A stretch of 64,000 nt of DNA, from NCBI GenBank assembly GCA_029961685.1, contig JARWKL010000015.1, forward strand, positions 13,886,801 through 13,950,800, written 5' to 3'. Source of the DNA: Aristolochia californica. Its lineage: Eukaryota; Streptophyta; Magnoliopsida; Piperales; Aristolochiaceae. Both the position numbers and the translations under genes were made by a program. The notes under the pieces are model-generated. The model was not told where the DNA came from and made no database searches. It saw nothing but the letters and a program-made list of their open reading frames with translations. Positions 22,985 through 33,315 of this stretch are shown piece by piece (position 1 is the stretch's first letter; each line of letters begins with the position of its first letter).

Positions 22985-25900
22985 GGCAAAAAGTGGGTTG
23001 TTTGGCTCGGGTGAATATCCCACCGCACGTTAACTTGAGAACTTAACTTTCTCTACTTGAAATTTTTGGATCATTAGATCATTCGCATCTTCAACATGTT
23101 TCGGGCATGCATATCCTTATTTTAAATCAATTAGAAATAAATTTCTTATGAAATTCTAAGCTATTAGGGGGTTGTACTAGTGGAATTTGCTAAACATGGA
23201 TAACAAAACTTTGGTGTTCATTTTTAGAGTGTGAAATTTTTTTCTTCACATACATTTATTTTAGTTTTCAATTTTTAGCACACATAAACTCTAAAATTTT
23301 CATTTCGTTGTGATCTATTTGCCATATCTTATCGTTTACGAGAAAAAAAGGGAGTCTGAAAACTCAAGTTTGGATATTAAAAAAAAATGAATGTCCAAAA
23401 TAGAAACACACAAATGTAGTGAGCGATAATTCCAAAAAGTATCTGTGATTTTTAGGGATTCTAAACACTATTAGTTTTTTACATATTAGAGTTTGCAATC
23501 ATCAGAAAAGGGGTGGCAAGGAATTTTTAACTGAGTGTTGACTACCAAACCATAAGTCATTTCTAACAAAAATTACAGCCGTTACACATCATTAATCTAT
23601 CAAAAACTTTAAGATGATCTATGATTGTTAGGTAAGCTTTTGTAAATGGGAAAAAAGTGGGTTGTTTGGCTCGGGTGTATATCCCACTACATGTTAACTT
23701 GAGAATTTAATTTTTTCTACTCCTTGAAATTTTTGGAACATTAGTTTATTTGCATCTTCAACATGTTTCAGGCATGCATATCCATATTTAAAACATGTTA
23801 GGATCAATTAGAAATCTCTTTCTTATAAAATTCAAAGCTATTAGGGTGTTGTTCTAGGGTAATTTCCAAAACATGGAAAACAAAACTTTCGTGTTCATTT
23901 TTTAGTGCGTGAAATTTTTTTCTTCTATTATATTTATTATAGTTTTCAATTTTTTGCACACATAAACTCTAAAATTTTCTTTTCGTTGTAATCTATTTGC
24001 CATATCTTTTCGTTTGCGAGAAAAAAAGGGAGAGTAAAAACTCAAGTTTGAATATTAAAAAAATTGGAACATCCAAAATGGAAATGCACAAATGCAGAGT
24101 GAGATAATTCCAAAAAGTATCTATGATTTTTAACGATTGTAAACACTATTAGTTTTTTATATATTAGGTTTCGAAATCATCGGAAAAGGGGGGGGGGGGG
24201 GGGGGGGGGCGGGGGGCGGGGGGCGTGGAATGTTTAACTAAGTGTTGACTCCCTAACCATAAGTCATTTCTAACAAAAATTATAGCCGTTACACATCATT
24301 AATTGATCAAAACCTTTACGATAATCTATGATTGTTTGGTCAGCATTTTGTAAATGTGTAAAAAGTGGGTTGTTTGGCTCAGGTGAATATCCCACCGCAC
24401 GTTAACTTGAGAATTTAATTTTTTTCTATTCCTTGAAATTTTTGATCATTAGGTTATTTGCATCTTCAACATGTTTCAGGCAAGCATATCCATATTTAAA
24501 ACATTTTTGGATCAATTAGAAATATCTTTCTCATAAAATTCCAAGCTATGAGGGAGTTGTACTAGTGTAATTTCCCAAACATGGATAACAAAACTTTGGT
24601 GTTCATTTTTTAGTGCGTGAAATAATTTTCTTCACTTACATTTATTATGGTTTTCAATTTTTTGCACACATAAACTCTAAAAAAAGGGAGAGTGAAAACT
24701 CAAGTTTAGATTTGAAAAAAAATTGAACATTTAAAATGGAAACGCACAAATGCTGAGAAAGATAACTCCAAAAAGTATCTGTGATTTTTAGGGATTGTAA
24801 ACTCTTTTAGTTTTTTTTATATAAGGTTTTGCAATCATCAAAAAAGGGGTGCGAGAGATTTTTAACTTAGTGTTGACTCCCAAACCATAAGTAATTTCTA
24901 ACAAAAATTATAGCCATTATGCATCATTAATCGATCAAAACCTTTATGATGATCTATGATTCTTAGGTCAGCTTTTTGTAAATGGGCAAAAAGTGGATTG
25001 TTTGGCTCATGTGAATATCCCACCTCATATTAACTTGAGAACTTTATAGTTTCTACTCCAAATTTTTGGATCATTAGGTCATTTCCATCTTCAACATGTT
25101 TCGGGAATGCAAATCCATATTTAAAATCAATTAGAAATCACTTTCTTATAAAATTCCATGTTATTATGGGATTGTACTAGTGGAATTTCCCAAACATGGA
25201 CACCAATACTTTTGTTTTCATTTTTATATCATGAAAACTTTTTCTTCACTTATATTTATTATAGTTTTCAAAATTTTGCACACATAAACTTTAAAATTTT
25301 CATTTCATTGTGATCTATTTGCATACTTTTCGTTTGCAAGAAAAAAAGGGAGAGTGGAAACTCAATTTGGGCTTTGAAAAAAAATCAAACATCCAAAATG
25401 GAGACGCTCAAAAGCGAAGAGAAATAATTCCAAAAAGTATCTATGATTTTTAGGGATTGTAAATTCTTTTAGTTTTTTATATATTAGGTTTTGCAATCTT
25501 TTGAGAAGGGGGGCGAGGAATTTTTATCTGAGTGTTGACTCCCTAACCATAAGTCATTTCTAAAAAAAATTATAACCGTTACGCATCATTAATCAATCAA
25601 AAACTTTATGATGAGCTATGATTGTTTTGTCACCTTTTTTGTAAATGGGCAAAAAGTGGGTTGTTTGGCTCGAGTGATGATTATAGCACGTTAACTTAAG
25701 AACTTAATTGTTTCTACACCTTGAAAATTTTGGATCATTAGGTCATTAGCGTCTTCAACATATTTCAGGCATGCATATCCATAATTAAAACATGTTAGGA
25801 TCAATTTGGGATCACTTTCTTATGAAATTCCAAGCTATTAGGGGGTAGTACTAGTGGAATTTCCCAAACATGGCTAACAAAAATTTTGTGTTCATTTTTA

Positions 25901-27262
25901 GTGCTTGAAAATTTTGTTCACTTAAATTTATTATAGTTTTCAATTTTTTGCACACATAAACTCTAAAAGTTTCATTTCGTTGTGATCTATTTGCATTATC
26001 TTTTGGTTTACGAGAAAAAAAGGAGAGTGAAAACCAAAGTTTGGATTTGAAAAAAAATTGAACATCCAAAATGGAAACACACAAATGCAGAGAGAGATAA
26101 TTCCAAAAAGTATTTGTGATTTTTAGGGATTGTAAACTCTTTTAGTTTTTTATATATTAGTTTTTGCAATCAATATAAAAGGGGGAGCGAGGAATTTTTA
26201 TCTTAGTATTGACTCCCAAACCAGAAGTCATTTCTTACAAAAATTATAGCCGTTAAGCATCATTAATCGATCAAACACTTTACGATGATATATGATTGTT
26301 AGGTCAGCTTTTTTTAAATGGGCAAAAAGTGGGTTGTTTAGCTCGAATGATTATCCTACCGCACGTTAACTTGAGAACTTAATTTTTTCTACTCGAAATT
26401 TTGGAACATTAGTTCATTTGCATGTTCAACATGTATCAAGCATGCATATTCATATTTAAAACATGTTAGGATCAATAATAAATCACTGTCATATGAAATT
26501 CCAAGCTATTAGGGGGTTGAACTAGTGGAATTTCCCAAACATGGATAACAAAACTTTTGTGTTCATTTTTAGTGCGTGAATTTATTTTTTTCAGTTACAT
26601 TTGTTATAGTATTTAATGTTTTTTTCCATAGAAACTATAAATTTTTTTTTTGTTGTGATCTATTTGCCTTATCTTTTCGTTTGCGAGAAAACAGGGATAG
26701 TGAAAACTCAAGTTTGGATTTGAAAAAAAAAATGAACATCCAAAATGGAAATGCACAAATACAGAGAGAGATAATTTCAAAAAGTATATGTGATTTTTAG
26801 GGATTGTAAACTTTTTTAGTTATTAATATATTAGGTTTTGCAATCAATAGAAAGGGGGGACGAAGAATTTTTAACTAAGTGTTGACTTCCAAACCATAAG
26901 TCATTTCTAACAAAAATTCTAGTCGTTACGCATCATTAATCGATCAAAACCTTTACAATGATCTATGATCGTTAGGTCAGCTTTTTGTAAATGGGGAAAA
27001 AATGGGTTGTTTGGTTTGAGTGAATATCCCACCGCACGTTAACTTGAGAACTTAATTTTTTCTTCTGCTTGAAGTTTTTGGATCATTAGGGCATTTTCAT
27101 CTTCTACATGTTTCAGGCATGCATATCCATATTTAAAACATGTTAGGATCAATTAGAAATCACTTTCTTAAAAAATTCTAAGCTATTAGAGGGTTGTACT
27201 AGTAGAATTTCCCAAACATGGATAACAAAACTTCTGTGTTCATTTTCAGTACATGAAAATAA
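22985..27262 (+). repeat. Satellite block 2
   Basis: About six and a half monomers in the same orientation as block 1. Landmarks are at 23539, 24246, 24874, 25536, 26210 and 26883 (steps 707, 628, 662, 674, 673). The first 529 bp (22985-23513) are nearly identical to 45549-46078. Around 24680 a deletion joins AACTCTAAAA to AAAGGGAGAG through a shared A run, removing about 90 bp. The block ends in phase CAGTACATGAAAAT where the gypsy-type sequence begins. Confidence 0.95.
24188..24229 (+). repeat. Expanded poly(G) tract, 22 G plus two G6 blocks
   Basis: 22 uninterrupted G (24188-24209), then C-GGGGGG-C-GGGGGG-C. The GGGGGGC units look like a short secondary amplification of the end of the tract. 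Confidence 0.88.
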
Positions 27263-27265
27263 TAA

Positions 27266-27514
27266 TGTTATGCACGCAATAAAATTATTATTTTAGTTGT
27301 TTTCTTTAATTTACTTTATTTTATTTCAGTTTTAGGTCATAGGGGTATTTTTGGAATATTTTATTTATAGGGGTATTTTTTTAATATTTTATTTATAGGG
27401 GTATTTTTTAATATTTTAATTATAGGGATATTTTTAGAATATTTTATTGTAAACCCTAACCGGGTGAACCCTATTTAAGGGGTAAGAGTAATGAGAAACA
27501 CAAGCATTGAAGTA
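27266..27514 (+). repeat. Truncated gypsy-type LTR, first copy
   Basis: Matches the first ~249 bp of the full LTR (TGTTATGCACGCAATAA start, through GAAACACAAGCATTGAAGTA). It then stops where the second copy begins, so the last ~195 bp of the LTR are missing. It contains the ~28-bp AT-rich internal repeats with TATAGGGGTATTTTT and the CCCTATTTAAGGGGTAAG promoter-like stretch. Confidence 0.85.
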
Positions 27515-27516
27515 AA

Positions 27517-27772
27517 TTTTATGCACAAAATAACATTATTATTTTAGTTGTTTTCTTTAATTTACTTTATTTTATTTCAGTTTTAGGTCATAGGGGTATT
27601 TTTGCTATATTTTATTTATAGGGGTTTTTTTAATATTTTATTTATAGGGGTATTTTTTTAATCTTTTTTATAGGGGTATTATTAGAATATTTTATTGTAA
27701 AACCTAACCAGGTGAACCCTATTTAGGGGGTAAGAGTAATGAGAAACACAAGCATTGAAGTATTAAGAATTA
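27517..27772 (+). repeat. Truncated gypsy-type LTR, second copy, head to tail
   Basis: Begins TTTTATGCACAAAATAACAT (a degraded TGTTATGCAC start) and matches the LTR up to TATTAAGAATTA. It departs from the LTR at 27773, where the full LTR continues GGTTAAATC. It is in the same orientation as the first copy with only 2 bp between them. Confidence 0.83.
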
Positions 27773-27959
27773 AAGATAAAAAAACTAAAATAATTCGAGC
27801 ACGATTAGATGCTTCCATTGAACGTTATGCAAGGGAGGAACTCATTACTGTACCAAAACAGGTCACACGACCTCAAATCTCCGACCACATATGCGCACAA
27901 GAGGTAGCAGAAGCTATCTCGGATGGGGCAATAGGCCAAGGGCCAGACAAATCAAAATT
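27773..27959 (+). other. Unrecognised internal piece of the gypsy-type element
   Basis: A 187-bp stretch between the second truncated LTR and the GC-rich segment. A + strand frame is open (27739-27963, includes RARLDASIERYAREELITV), but its only start codon lies inside the LTR and I recognise no domain. It may be a leftover of the element polyprotein. Base composition is more even than in the satellite. Confidence 0.4.
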
Positions 27960-28808
27960 TTAGTCCTGTTTACTGGTCGAAGCACCTGCAGAAGGTTTGG
28001 GGGCGACCCCAAACCCCTTACCACGGGAAACCAGAATTCCACAGGCGACAGCAATAAAATCATCTAGCGGAGAAGCCCCTAAGGGGTGCTGTTCACTATC
28101 GGAGAAAGTTCTGCAGGCACTCAACCGCAACACCTTTCCGTCGGGGTTCGTCGATCTGGCAGCCGGCATGGCGCGGAGCACACCGGGGGAGAAAGGGTGA
28201 CTGGAAAAAGGGGTTCCAGAATGCCTCTCTAACCAGCCAACGAAAAATCCTCCAGCAGGGACACCTTGACGTCCTCTTGTGGGCCACCAGAAGAAGAGGA
28301 GGCACCATCGGCTCCGTAGGCAAAATTTCCAAAAGGCGTCTCTGTTCCGGGGGGCTGAGAAACAGAGGTTCTCTATCTCAGCAATGCTCCCAGCGGCGAA
28401 TCCCCAATGGGCTTCTCTTCGCCACCGGTGAAGCATGAGATTTCGTCGGCGCCGTAGGTGACTTTTACACAAGGGATCTCGGTTTCGGGGGGCTGAGCAA
28501 CAACAAATTCACATGTTTCTGAGAGCCCTCTGTCTTGGAAACTATCCAGGCGGCGAAGCCCCGACGGGCTGCGATTCGCCACCAAAAAATCAGGCGACTC
28601 CGTCGGTGCCGTGAGAGAGGAAGGAGACAGTTGCTATCGTCGGGATCGGCAGGAGGATTCGACAGGATTCCGATTTCCGATGAACCGTCGGCAAAATTTC
28701 CGTCGAAGGAAGAAGATGATGCTGATTCAAATTTTCCTTATTTAGGAAAATTTCATCTGCGCACGAAGCTGAGTCGCATGTCGGACTGGGGTTCCTGAAC
28801 CGAGTCAA
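27960..28808 (-). pseudogene. Degenerate antisense reading frame in GC-rich segment of the gypsy-type element
   Basis: On the minus strand three frames share one protein-like signal broken by stops and frameshifts. They are 28808-28590 (starts MTRFRNPSPT, ends HGTDGVA), 28585-28373 (AQPPETEIPCVKVTYGADE...GGEEKPIGDSPLGALL) and 28472-27960 (170 codons, ending SEQHPLGASPLDDFIAVACG and GFGVAPKPSAGASTSKQD). The motif YGAD..S...GG and the motif GE..P-G-SPLG recur in different frames at 138-157 bp spacing, so the segment held repeats of one peptide before it decayed. Plant gypsy elements are known to carry extra antisense frames between pol and the 3' LTR, and the position fits. A captured piece of host gene is the alternative. 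I do not recognise the protein and assign no function. Confidence 0.45.
28283..28610. repeat. Diverged ~140-157-bp repeats in the GC-rich segment
   Basis: GCCACC starts at about 28283, 28421 and 28578. Each is followed by a GTCGG(C/T)GCCGT-like or ATCGGCTCCGTAGG stretch; the first two also contain CGGGGGGCTGAG (28355-28366 and 28487-28498). Copies are separated by GGCGAAGCCCC-like sequence. Divergence is high. Confidence 0.55.
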
Positions 28809-28823
28809 CCTAGGTTAACTCGG
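28800..28823. repeat. 24-bp near-perfect palindrome next to an A12 run
   Basis: Two 12-bp arms centred on CCTAGG (arm start CCGAGTCAACC, opposite arm GGTTAACTCGG), with one mismatched pair. A run of 12 or more A follows at 28832. It marks the edge of the GC-rich segment. Confidence 0.7.
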
Positions 28824-28931
28824 ACCAGGCCAAAAAAAAAAAACTACAATTTTGGGCGTCAAAAGGGGGGGTCCTAGCTATCGCGGATGCTACTTCGACA
28901 CCAGTAGAGACATCGGCATACAGACACTACT

Positions 28932-28972
28932 TCCGAACTTGAGGACAAGCTCGTCTTCCAAGGGGGGTGTAA
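28932..28972 (+). other. Gypsy-type pol tail and polypurine tract
   Basis: ACTTGAGGACAAGCTCGTC leads into AAGGGGGGTG (28960-28969), and the LTR starts at 28973. The frame LEDKLVFQGGCNVM resembles the usual end of plant gypsy elements, where the coding frame or its remnant runs into the polypurine tract. Confidence 0.7.
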
Positions 28973-29419
28973 TGTTATGCACGCAATAACATTATTATTG
29001 TAGTTGTTTTCTTTAATTTAATTTATTTTATTTCAGTTTTAGGTCATAGGGGTATTTTTGGAATAATTTATTTATAGAGGTATTTTTTTTATATTTTATT
29101 TTTAGGGTATTTTTTTAATATTTTATTTATTGGGGTATTTTTAGAATATTTTTTTGTAAACCCTAACCGGGTGAACCCTATTTAAGGGGTAAGAGTAATG
29201 AGAAACACAAGTATTGAAGTATTAAGAATTAGGTTAAATCTAGCGTAAAGAGGCTTAGAGTTCTCCTCAACGAGCTCTAGAGTTTTCAAGCTTCCCTTTG
29301 GCTTGATCTTTCGTTTTCGTTCTCCATGTCTCCCTACAATCCCTACTATCCATACGGTAATCTGTGGCAGATCCCAGATCCTCCCAAAGAATACTTGTGT
29401 CAGATCCGAGACTGTAACA
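28973..29419 (+). repeat. Full gypsy-type 3' LTR (447 bp)
   Basis: Ends are TGTTA...TAACA. The upstream half has four ~28-bp AT-rich units beginning at about 29049, 29077, 29104 and 29133. The promoter-like stretch CCTATTTAAGG is at 29177-29187. The downstream half (from 29232) contains TCTTTCGTTTTCGTTCTCC and runs to ATCCGAGACTGTAACA. Satellite resumes at 29420 with TTGTACTAGTGG. Confidence 0.9.
29177..29187 (+). promoter_or_regulatory. TATA-like core promoter in gypsy-type LTR
   Basis: CCTATTTAAGG, about 200 bp into the LTR. It is also present in both truncated LTR copies (near 27470 and 27717), though altered in the second. Position and sequence fit a U3 core promoter. Confidence 0.45.
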
Positions 29420-29788
29420 TTGTACTAGTGGAATTTCCCAAACATGGATAACAAAACTTCTGTGTTCATTTTTAGTACATGAAATTTTTTTGTCCACTTA
29501 CGTTTATTATTGTTTTCAATTTTTTTCATACATAAACTCTAAAATTTTCATTTCGGTGTGATCTATTTGCATTATCTTTTGGTTTGCGAGAAAAAAGGGA
29601 GAGTGAAAACGAAAGTTTGGATTTGAAAAAAAATTGAACATCCAAAATGGAAACGCTCAAATGTAGAGAGAAATAATTCCAAAAAGTATCTGTGATTTTT
29701 AGGGATTCTAAACTCTTTTAGTTTATAAATATTAGGTTTTGCAATCATTAGAAAAAGGGGAGGGGGGGTGGAATTTTTATTTGAGTTT

Positions 29789-31425
29789 GGACTCCCAAAC
29801 CATAAGTCATTTCTAACAAAAATTATAGCCGTTACGCGTCATTAATTTATAAATTCCATTACGATGATCTATGATTGTTAGGTCAACTTTTTTTAAATGG
29901 GCAAAAAGTGGGTTGTTTGGTTTGGGCGAATATCCCACAACACGATAACTTGAGAACTTAATTTTTTCTACTCCATGAAAATTTTGGATCATTAGGTCAT
30001 TTGCATCATCAACATGTTTTGGGAATGGATATCTATATATTAAAACATGTTAGGATCAATTAGAAATCTCTTTCTGATAAAATTCCAAGCTATTAGAGGG
30101 TTGTACTTCCCAAACATAGATATCAAAAGTTTAGTGTTCATTTTTTAAGAGTGAATTTTTTTTTTTCAATTACATTTATTATAGTTTTAAATTTTTTGCA
30201 CACATAAACACTAAAATTTTAATTTCGTTATGATCTATTTGCCTATTCCTTTCGTTTGCGAGAAAAAAACAGAGAGTGAAAACTCTAGGTTGGATTTGGA
30301 AAATAATTGAACATCCAAAATGGAAACGTTCAAACTCTGAGAAAGATAATTCAAAAAAGTATCTATGATTTTTAGGGATTGTAAACTCTTTTAGTCTTTT
30401 ATATATTAGGTTTTGCAATCACTGGAAAAATGGGAAAAAAATTATAGCCGTTACGCATCTTTAATCGATCAAAACCATTCTAATGATCTATGATTGTTTT
30501 GTGATCTTTATGTAAATGGGAAAAATGTGTGTTGTTTGCCTTGGGTGAATATCCCACCGCAACTTAACTTGAGAACTTAATTTTTTCTACTCCTTGAAAT
30601 GTTTTTGATCATAAGGTCATTTGAATCTTCAACATGTTTCGGGCATGCATATCGATATTTAAAATCAATTAGAAATCACTTTCTTTTAAAATTCCAAGCT
30701 ATTAGGGAGGGGGGAGGAATTTTTATCTGAGTTTTGACTCCCAAACCATAAGTCATTTATAACAAAAATTATAGCCGTTACGCATCATTAATTGATAAAT
30801 TCCATTACGATGATCTATGATTGTTAGGTCAACTTTTCGTAAATGGGCAGAAAGTGGGTTGTTTGGTTGGGGCGAATATCCCACAACACGATAAGTTGAG
30901 AACATAATTTTTTCTACTCCATGAAAATTTTGGATCATTAGGTCATTTGCATCATCAACATGTTTTGGGCATGGATATCCACATATTAAAACATGTTAGG
31001 ATCAATTAAAAATCTCTTTCTAATAAAATTCCAAGCTATTAGAGGGTTGTACTAGTGGAATTTCCCAAACATAGATATCAAAAGTTTAGTGTTCATTTTT
31101 AGAGAGTGAATTTTTTTTTCACTTACATTTAGTATAGTTTTAAATTTTTTGCACACATAAACTCTAAAATTTTAATTTCGTTATGATCTATTTATCTATT
31201 CCTTTCGTTTGCGAGAAAAAAACAGAGGGTGAAAACTCTAGTTGGGATTTGGAAACGAATTGAACATCCAAAATGGAAATGTACAAACGCTGAGAGAGAT
31301 AATTCAAAAAAGTATCTGTGATTTTTAGGGATTGTTAACTCTTTTAGTTTTTTATATATTAGGTTTTGTAATCATCATAAAAGTAGGGGGGGGGGGGGGG
31401 TGCGTGAGATATTTAAATGAGTGAT
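29789..31425 (+). repeat. Irregular ~1-kb duplication inside the satellite
   Basis: Two overlapping repeat pairs have spacing that is not a multiple of the monomer. The variant ATAAATTCCATTACGATG with CGAATATCCCACAACACGAT is near 29850-29945 and again near 30802-30895 (about 950 bp apart). The variant TGATCTTTATGTAAATGGG is near 30501 and 31519 (about 1.0 kb apart). A unit of about 1.4-1.5 monomers was duplicated, and its junction is the short monomer at 30430-30735. Confidence 0.65.
31386..31400 (+). repeat. Expanded poly(G) tract, 15 G
   Basis: Uninterrupted G run after CATAAAAGTA at the standard monomer phase. Confidence 0.9.
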
Positions 31426-33279
31426 GGCTCCCAAGCCATAAGTCATTTCTAAAAAATATTATAGCCATTACTCATCATTAATCGATCACAACCATTCTTA
31501 TGATCTATGATTGTTATGTGATCTTTATGTAAATGGGCAAAAACTGTGTTGTTTGGCTCGGGTGAATATCCCACCACAACTTAACTTGAGAACTTAATTT
31601 TTTCTACTCCTTGAAATTTTTTTAGCATAAGGTCATTTGAATCTTCAACATGTTTCGTGCATGCATTTCGATATTTAAAATCAATTATAAATCACTTTCT
31701 TATAAAATTCCAAGCTATTAGGGGGTTGTACTAGTGGAATTTCCCAAACATGGATAACAAACTTTGGTGTTCATTTTTAAAGCGTGAAATTTTTTTCTTC
31801 ACTTACATTTATTCTTGTTTTCAATTTTTTGCACACATAAACTATAAAATTTTCATTTCATTGTGATCTATTTGCCATATCTTTTCAGTTGCGAGAAAAA
31901 AAGGGAGAGTGAAAAATCAAATTTGGATTTGAAAAAAAGTTGAACATCCAAAATGGAAATGCACAAATGCAGAGAGGGATAATTCCAAAAAGTATCTATG
32001 ATTTTCAGGGATTGAAAACTCTATTAGTTTTTTATATATAAGGTTTTGGAATCATAGGAAATGGGGGGGCGAGGGAATTTTAACTGAGTGTTGACTCCCA
32101 AACCATAAGTCATTTCTAACAAAATTTATAGCCGTTACGCATCATTAATCGATCAAAACATTTATGATGATATATGATTGTTTTGTATGCTTTTTCTAAA
32201 TGGGCAAAAAGTTGGTTGTTTGGCTCGGGTGAATATCCCACCACATGTTAACTTGAGAACTTAATTTTTTCTACTCCTTGAAATTTTTGGATCATTAGGT
32301 TATTTGCATCATCAACGTGTTTTGGGCATGCATATCCATATTTAAAACATGTTAGGATCAATTTGAAATCACTTTCTTATGAAATTCGAAGCTATTCGGG
32401 GGTAGTACTAGTGGAATTTCCCAAACATGGATAACAAAACTTTTGTGTTCATTTTTAGTGCTTTTAAAAATTTTCTTCGCTTACATTTAATATAATTTTC
32501 ATTTTTTTGCACATATAAACTCTAAAAATTTCATTTCATTGTGATGTATTTTCCTTATCTTTTCCTTTACGAGAAAAAAGGGAGTGAAAACTAAAGTTTC
32601 GATTTGAAAAAAAATTAAACATCCAATATGGAAATGCAGAAATGCAGAGAGTGGTCATTCCAAAAAGTATCTATGATTTTTAGGGATTGTAAACTCTTTT
32701 AGTTTTTTATATATTAGGTTTTGCAATCATCGGAAAAGGAGGGCCGAGGAATTTTTAACTAAGTGTTGACTCCCAAACCATAAGTCATTTCTAACAAAAG
32801 TTATAGCCGTTATACATCATTAGTCGATCAAAACCTTTACGATGATCTATGATTCTTAGGTCTGCTTTTTGTAAATGGGCAAAAAGTGGGTTGTTTGGCA
32901 CGGGTGAATATCCCACCTCACGTTAACTTGAGAATTTAATTTTTTCTACTCCTAGAAATTGTTGGATCAATTGGTTAGGTTCATCTTCAACATGTTCCGG
33001 GCAAGCATATCCATATTTAAAACATGTTTGGATCAATTAGAAATCTATTTCTTATAAAATTCAAAGCTATTAGGGGGTTGTGATTTATTTACCTTATCTT
33101 TTCATTTGCGAGAAAAAAGGGAGACGAAAACTCAATTTTGGTTTTGAAAAAAAATTGAACTTCTAAAATAGAGACGCTCAAATGCAGAGAAAAATAATTC
33201 CAAAAAGTATTTGTGATTTTTATGGATTATAAACTGTTTTTGTTTTTTATATATTAGGTTTTGTAATCATAAGAAAAGA

Positions 33280-33281
<2 letters not shown>

Positions 33282-33315
<34 letters not shown>
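33282..33315 (+). repeat. Expanded poly(G) tract, 34 G
   Basis: Uninterrupted G run after AAGAAAAGAGA at the standard phase. The same monomer has lost about 135 bp at 33078. Confidence 0.9.

Larger units (their letters stand above)
27263..29419 (+). mobile_element. Degenerate Ty3/gypsy-type LTR element with two truncated LTRs and one full LTR
   Basis: The order is a truncated LTR (27266-27514), a second truncated LTR (27517-27772), a short unrecognised internal piece, a GC-rich segment with a degenerate antisense frame (27960-28808), a polypurine tract (28960-28969) and a full LTR (28973-29419) with perfect TGTTA...TAACA ends. Just before the polypurine tract the + strand frame reads LEDKLVFQGGCNVM, resembling the LEDK-F--GG end common in plant gypsy elements. 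No primer site, gag, protease, reverse transcriptase or integrase is present. The flanking satellite is out of register: the right side resumes 65 bp before the point where the left side stopped. No matching 5-bp target duplication is visible, so the present structure comes from rearrangement. Confidence 0.82.

Noticed and set aside
27739..27963. A 74-codon + strand frame (MRNTSIEVLRIKD...) as a possible real gene.
   Set aside because: Its start and first residues lie in a truncated LTR and it ends at the edge of the GC-rich segment. I recognise no domain, so I list only the internal piece as unknown.
28535..28798. Plus-strand frame in the GC-rich segment (87 codons).
   Set aside because: It is the complement of the stronger, repeated minus-strand signal and shows no internal repeat logic of its own.
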